Assembly: GCA_039029935.1 (NCBI GenBank)
Contig: JBCCFC010000124.1
Coordinates: forward strand, 1 to 16,531
DNA: 16,531 nucleotides
Origin: G039029935 sp039029935
Lineage (GTDB): Bacteria > Chloroflexota > Anaerolineae > Caldilineales > Caldilineaceae
Reading direction: 5' to 3'
Shown here: positions 14,416-16,531 of the stretch, one piece after another
Layout: each line of letters starts with the position of its first letter
How positions within the stretch are numbered: the stretch's first letter is position 1
Notes under the pieces: model-generated
Told to the model about the DNA's origin: nothing
Seen by the model: only the letters and a program-made list of their open reading frames with translations
Database searches by the model: none
Made by a program: the position numbers and the translations under genes

Positions 14416-15741
14416 ATGAACCAACACAACGGCCAATCATCAAGCTCTTTTCATGATTCGGTTTTGAACGCACTTCCAGAGATACGCCGCCGTATTACCT
14501 GGTCTCTGTTTACAGCCCAAAGCCTTTATAGCGCATCCCAAATCGCATCATTTGTATTTTTGTCTATCCTATCCGGCCAGCTTTCAGGCAACCCCAACCT
14601 TACGGGGGCTGGCCCCACCATCCTCATGATTGGTCGTGCGGCTGCGGGCTATCCCATTGGCTGGTTAATGGACCGCGTTGGGAGACGGCTTGGATTGACA
14701 CTAGGCTATCTGCTGGCTGTTATTGGCAGCATTGGCATTGCCGTGGCAATTGGGGGCGAATCATTTATTGGATTCTGTGTAGCCATCTTTCTCACGGGGA
14801 TGGGACGTGGTGTGAGCGAGCAAGCAAGGTTCACTGCTGCTGAAGTTCAGGAGCCATCCAACCGTGCCAAGGTGATCGGTTGGATTGTCTTTGCGGGTAC
14901 AATTGGTGCAGTGGGGGGTCCGCTATTGGTTGCCCCATCGACAGAGTTCGCAGCCATGTATGGATTGGTCAAGGAGACAGGTCCCTATTTGATTGCCGCT
15001 GTGATGACATTTGTATCTGTGCTTATCACCTTTTTTATGCTACGCCCCGACCCACTACAGGTGAGCCAAATACTCGATGCTGCTCAACAAAAATCTAAAC
15101 AGCAAGAATCTAAACAGTCAGAATCTAAACAGCCAGAAAAAACGTCTGAGTATGGTAGGTCGGTCTGGACTATTTTTGCCAAGCCCCGTGTGCTCGTTGC
15201 CATGACGGCGATGACAATGGGGCAGTTGACCATGAACCTACTTATGGTCATTGCCCCTGTTCACATGGACCATCACGGTCACGGCGCAGGCCCGATTTCG
15301 ACGATGATCATGGCGCATACCATCGGTATGTTTGGTCTTGCCAGCATCACGGGGTGGCTTGTGGATCGTCTTGGCACAATGCGTATGATTGTGTTTGGCT
15401 CATTGATTTTGATACTAGCGGCCATTGTAACACCGCTCTTTGCGGAGTATTACATGATGCACATATCGATGTTTCTGCTGGGGCTTGGCTGGAATTTCTG
15501 TTTTATCGCTGGCTCAACCTTGCTATCCAGAACATTAGAACCCAACGAACGTGGCCGCATTCAGGGAGCCAGCGAAACGCTGATTGCCCTAGCAGCAGGC
15601 GTCGCCAGCGCAAGCACAGGGGTAGCGTTTGCTCAAGGTGGTATCATCGCCGTCATGATCATGGGCAGTATACTAGCCATGATTCCATTTATCGCCGTGC
15701 TACTCTACAGCTATCGACTTGAAGTATTGAAGAGTGATTAG
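14416..15741 (+). CDS. MFS transporter
   Basis: The 441-residue product is a major facilitator superfamily transporter with about 12 predicted TM helices in two halves. The loop 2-3 signature G-W-L-M-D-R-V-G-R-R (82-91) and its second-half copy G-W-L-V-D-R-L-G (313-320) are present, and G-R-G-V-S-E-Q-A-R lies in the first half. A His-rich segment M-D-H-H-G-H-G (284-290) follows a helix of the second half. The central cytoplasmic linker (about 222-247) is charged and contains three 5-residue repeats of the type E-S-K-Q-x. The substrate is not evident; such carriers are usually drug or small-metabolite exporters or importers. A weak purine-rich stretch precedes ATG 14416. The strong inverted repeat upstream suggests transcription separate from the peptidase gene. 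Confidence 0.88.
   Translation: MNQHNGQSSSSFHDSVLNALPEIRRRITWSLFTAQSLYSASQIASFVFLSILSGQLSGNPNLTGAGPTILMIGRAAAGYPIGWLMDRVGRRLGLTLGYLLAVIGSIGIAVAIGGESFIGFCVAIFLTGMGRGVSEQARFTAAEVQEPSNRAKVIGWIVFAGTIGAVGGPLLVAPSTEFAAMYGLVKETGPYLIAAVMTFVSVLITFFMLRPDPLQVSQILDAAQQKSKQQESKQSESKQPEKTSEYGRSVWTIFAKPRVLVAMTAMTMGQLTMNLLMVIAPVHMDHHGHGAGPISTMIMAHTIGMFGLASITGWLVDRLGTMRMIVFGSLILILAAIVTPLFAEYYMMHISMFLLGLGWNFCFIAGSTLLSRTLEPNERGRIQGASETLIALAAGVASASTGVAFAQGGIIAVMIMGSILAMIPFIAVLLYSYRLEVLKSD
15091..15135 (+). repeat. 15-bp in-frame tandem repeat, 3 copies
   Basis: Three 15-bp units ((A/G)AATCTAAACAGNNA) begin at 15091, 15106 and 15121 inside the MFS gene. They add S-K-Q repeats to the central cytoplasmic loop without breaking the frame. 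Confidence 0.85.
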
Positions 15742-15831
15742 TGAAGAGTGATTAGTGATTAGTGAATTTTTTTTCAACTCTTCAACCTTTCAACTCTTCA
15801 ACTCTGCCACTTGCAACCTGCAACCTGCAAC
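15729..15831. repeat. Stacked micro-repeats between MFS and H-NOX genes
   Basis: Three different short arrays follow each other: GAAGAGTGATTAGT twice (15729-15756) plus a half unit; TCAACTCT-like units four times (15774-15805); and GCAACCT two and a half times (15813-15831). A run of eight T lies between the first two. TTGAAGAGT (15728-15736) pairs with ACTCTTCAA (15777-15785), so a stem over the MFS 3' end is possible. Confidence 0.8.
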
Positions 15832-15854
15832 GTTTAATCAAGGAGTTTTTTTTA

Positions 15855-16531
15855 ATGAAGGGTGTAATTTTCACCGAACTGATGGAAATGGTCGAGGATA
15901 AATTCCCGATGGAGATTGTGGATCAGGTATTGGAAGAGTCCGATCTCCCATCGGGTGGTGTTTACACAAGTTTGGGTACATATGACTACAAAGAAGTTTT
16001 GGAGCTTGTCACCAATTTAAGCAACGTATCGGGTATCCCCATTGTGGATTTGGTCTATACCTTTGGTCACCATCTTTTTGGTCGCTTTGCGCACTTATAT
16101 CCACAATTTTTTGAAGATACGCAAGGTGTATTTGAATTTTTACAGAACATCGAAAAGTACATTCACGTAGAGGTACGCAAACTATATTCGGATGCCCAAC
16201 TGCCAACGTTTGACTATGATACGTCTGATCCAAATCAATTGGTGATGACCTATCGCTCAGAACGCCCCTTTGCGGTGCTAGCAAAAGGGTTAATTGATGG
16301 TTGTGTAGAATATTTTAACGAGAACCTGACCGTCGAAATGGTTGATCTATCCGATGGCGCGGGTACATCCGCACAATTTACACTAACCAAGAGAGCAGGA
16401 AGCCCTAGAAAGAAAGATCGTTGTAAAACTGTTAAGCGAAGATTACGCAGAAGACCCCGAAATCCGCGAGCGCTTTTTGCAAGAGGCCAAAACCCCTGCT
16501 CGGATCAAACATCCCAACCTAGTAGAAGTAA
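15855..16531 (+). CDS. H-NOX heme gas-sensor domain protein (runs off window, disturbed end)
   Basis: This frame begins at ATG 15855 with AAGGAG at 15840-15845 and encodes a heme-nitric-oxide/oxygen-binding (H-NOX, HNOB) domain over about 179 residues. It opens M-K-G-V-I-F-T-E, has L-P-S-G-G-V-Y-T-S-L-G-T-Y, the proximal heme ligand H104 in I-H-V-E-V-R-K-L-Y, and the porphyrin-binding Y-x-S-x-R motif Y133-S135-R137. It therefore should bind heme and sense NO, or O2 in some anaerobes. H-NOX proteins usually pass the signal to a kinase, cyclase or chemotaxis partner. After T-L-T-K (codon ending 16391) the frame stays open but turns into an Arg-rich, unfamiliar sequence, while the +1 frame encodes a kinase. 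The true end of the protein is thus uncertain. Confidence 0.9.
   Translation, partial: MKGVIFTELMEMVEDKFPMEIVDQVLEESDLPSGGVYTSLGTYDYKEVLELVTNLSNVSGIPIVDLVYTFGHHLFGRFAHLYPQFFEDTQGVFEFLQNIEKYIHVEVRKLYSDAQLPTFDYDTSDPNQLVMTYRSERPFAVLAKGLIDGCVEYFNENLTVEMVDLSDGAGTSAQFTLTKRAGSPRKKDRCKTVKRRLRRRPRNPRALFARGQNPCSDQTSQPSRS
16387..16531 (+). pseudogene. Ser/Thr protein kinase N-lobe fragment, out of frame
   Basis: In the frame shifted by one from H-NOX, after a TAA at 16384-16386, the sequence reads as a Hanks-type kinase N-lobe: R-K-I-V-V-K-L-L with the ATP-binding lysine (codon 16426-16428), then R-F-L-Q-E-A-K, whose Glu (16483-16485) would make the helix C salt bridge, and I-K-H-P-N-L-V-E-V at the window edge. 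The Gly-rich loop that should come about 20 residues earlier is absent from all three frames, and there is no start codon. A deletion plus frameshift at the junction, biological or an assembly error, is the simplest reading. Confidence 0.75.

Overview
The window most likely comes from a member of the Chloroflexota, perhaps Caldilineae or Anaerolineae. The grounds are indirect: large exported proteins with short Y-L-P-L-V type motifs, substrate-binding proteins fused to other domains, an H-NOX gene beside a Ser/Thr kinase fragment, and abundant short tandem repeats between genes. No rRNA, tRNA, CRISPR array or transposase is visible.

Layout. Bases 1-1428 (+): a YbjQ/UPF0145 protein, then an exported protein of unknown function whose start lies inside an 18-bp tandem repeat. 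Bases 1432-1640: two tandem arrays of opposite orientation between convergent genes. Bases 1643-9827 (-): a lipoprotein with a BMP-type and a family 1 substrate-binding domain, an abutting 1616-residue membrane protein, and an HD-domain hydrolase. Bases 9828-10076: AT-rich divergent promoter region. Bases 10077-11351 (+): a CE15 glucuronoyl-esterase-like enzyme. Bases 11352-11960: mostly non-coding, with one strong hairpin and a possible small membrane-protein remnant. Bases 11961-14285 (+): an M9 collagenase-like zinc peptidase. Bases 14291-14390: a 27-bp-stem inverted repeat. Bases 14416-15741 (+): an MFS transporter. Bases 15855-16531 (+): an H-NOX domain whose end runs, out of frame, into a kinase N-lobe.

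The most interesting part is the minus-strand pair. I read the 1616-residue protein, in order, as: TM helix, double Cache domain, two TM helices, a pentameric ligand-gated ion channel (pLGIC, Cys-loop/Pro-loop) type extracellular domain with four TM helices, a disordered linker, a UrtA-like binding domain, and a family 1 substrate-binding domain. The predicted topology puts every ligand-binding module outside the cell and leaves no cytoplasmic output domain, which fits an ion channel or channel-like receptor better than a kinase or an ABC permease. The neighbouring lipoprotein repeats the same plan of two fused binding domains, and the two genes are joined TAG-ATG. I infer one extracytoplasmic sensory system for small nitrogen compounds and sugars or nucleosides. 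The channel call rests on motif and topology reading and needs a profile or structure search.

The plus-strand genes on the right suggest polymer breakdown (CE15 esterase, collagenase-like peptidase), export or uptake (MFS) and gas sensing (H-NOX plus kinase), but nothing in the sequence ties them into one operon.
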